Shown: in pieces, positions 62,791 through 64,000 of the stretch | Layout of the letters: each line of letters begins with the position of its first letter | Numbering within the stretch: position 1 is the stretch's first letter | From: Phalacrocorax aristotelis | Lineage: Eukaryota; Chordata; Aves; Suliformes; Phalacrocoracidae | Reading direction: 5' to 3' | NCBI RefSeq assembly: GCF_949628215.1 | Contig: NC_134279.1 | Span: 77,010,830-77,074,829 of the forward strand | Length of the DNA: 64,000 nt | Notes under the pieces: model-generated | Databases searched by the model: none | What the model was told of the DNA's origin: nothing | What the model saw: the letters and a program-made list of their open reading frames with translations, nothing else | Made by a program: the position numbers and the translations under genes

Positions 62791-64000
62791 TTCTGACTTG
62801 CACCCTCTTTCTGTTCTCCTTGCTTTCCAGCCAGAGAAAACGTGGCAAAGAATTTAGGGCATCTGAGAATATCCTTATTACCTTCCCCTAAGTGCATCTG
62901 TTCTGCCCAAGGGACAAGGAATTGAAGGACAAAGGTTTTCCTTGTGTGCAGCAGCAGTCAGCCATATCCTACCAATGTGAGATTACAGACCCTTTCCACA
63001 ATGGTAATAAATCCTTAAGGTCAACTAGACGACGAAAGCACCTGAACACGATAGCAGCACATGGTGTTGGCAGAGAGGCCTGAGAGCCCTGTGACATGCA
63101 GGACATGTCCAGTGTGTTTCCAGTCATCAGATCCCATATTTATGTCACTTTGTAAATGCTAATGAGGAAAAATGACCCTTTCACTGTGTGAGGTTCCCTT
63201 TCACTACCTCCCTACATTTGCATGCAGACACTGTCTGACTTCACCTTGTAATAGATACCAAATTGTCTAAATGAATCTTCACTACAAAGCCACCCTCTTA
63301 CTTCTGTTTCTCAAGCATCTCTTTCCTTTACTGACCACTATCAGAACTGCTCTTTGACCAAAATGAAAGAAATAATCAGTAATTCTACAGAAGTGAGATG
63401 CAAGCACTGGCATTGCAGCAGAACATTATTTACTAACCCAAGCAGTGCAAACTGGTTATGTTTGAACCAGCAGTTAAATCCTTCAGGGGAGTTTAGTACA
63501 GAATTACATCCTCAGTGCAGAATTTTTAGGCTTACTGTAGAAAAGCTTTCACTCTCTATGACATTGTGCTGTTTTGCAGACTAATTTCCAAGGAATATTT
63601 TCTCTTTTTTAGCCCTATTAAGTTCCAAAAGGCTTTGCCATAAACATTAGGACTCCTAAGCAATTCCAAGACTGCTGCTGATCCTCTCTGAGGATGCGTC
63701 AATGTGAGTCTCTGAAGATGCAGGTTGTCACTGCTCTACCTCAAAGAAGACTGGAGGATCATAGTTTGGATCCACCTGTGGATGCTCCTGGGGTGTTTCT
63801 GAGCATCTGCACATAGCTTTTGTTTTCTGGAGGCCTGCACAATGTTACCACAAAAGAAAGATAGCTCTAAACATTAGACACATCCTTCAAGAAAGAAGAC
63901 CATGTTTTTCCATTACCTTACTCTGATGCCTCAGTGATGTTTCTTCCTTAAACAGGATGGCTCAAGGGGCTTGTTGAAAGATATAATTTTATTTTCCAAA
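62791..64000. other. Intergenic region to the window end; nothing recognised
   Basis: No exon of FGFRL1, the gene expected next on the minus strand from synteny, could be recognised. The frame at 63354-63584 has no known domain. Confidence 0.45.

Overview
This window is vertebrate nuclear DNA, almost certainly from a bird. The evidence is split genes with GT-AG introns, AT-rich introns and intergenic DNA, several CR1 LINE 3' ends carrying the characteristic ATTCTGTG-type terminal repeats, and an LTR-like repeat familiar from avian genomes. There are no operons, no CRISPR arrays, and no tRNA or rRNA genes that I could see. The sequence alone does not let me name the species.

Three intact genes lie head-to-tail on the + strand. 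(1) SPON2 (spondin-2/mindin, 5 coding exons, 776-5633, 330 aa) encodes a secreted matrix and innate-immune protein. (2) TMED11 (p24 cargo receptor, 5 coding exons, 12099-17272, 217 aa) encodes an ER/Golgi membrane protein. (3) RNF212 (12 coding exons, 20414-40809, 301 aa) encodes a RING-family factor for meiotic crossover designation. I built all three by hand: every splice site keeps frame and every join agrees with the remembered mammalian homologue. The order and orientation SPON2 > TMED11 > RNF212 match human 4p16.3, where TMED11 survives only as the pseudogene TMED11P. On that synteny CTBP1 should lie to the left of the window, and FGFRL1, on the opposite strand, to the right. The three genes share a neighbourhood but not a pathway.

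Between SPON2 and TMED11 is a 6.5 kb gap. It holds an unrecognised minus-strand stretch with unusually few stop codons (7.87-10.14 kb), probably a decayed retroelement or a compositional effect. An LTR-like repeat begins directly after the apparent TMED11 poly(A) signal, and may even supply it. RNF212 starts in a GC-rich promoter. Its introns carry several CR1 remnants, and its last intron uses a GC donor and contains a long purine-rich tract.

From about 41.1 kb to the right end there is no gene I can support: roughly 23 kb of intergenic DNA. It has a 570 bp CR1 with an internal 21-bp tandem expansion, a shorter CR1 tail, a CR1 tail fused to an (AGAAT)n microsatellite, a degraded possible CR1, a GC-richer stretch I cannot explain (44.5-46.2 kb), and a few short segments that look like possible conserved non-coding elements. 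The open reading frames in this part look like chance or repeat-derived frames.
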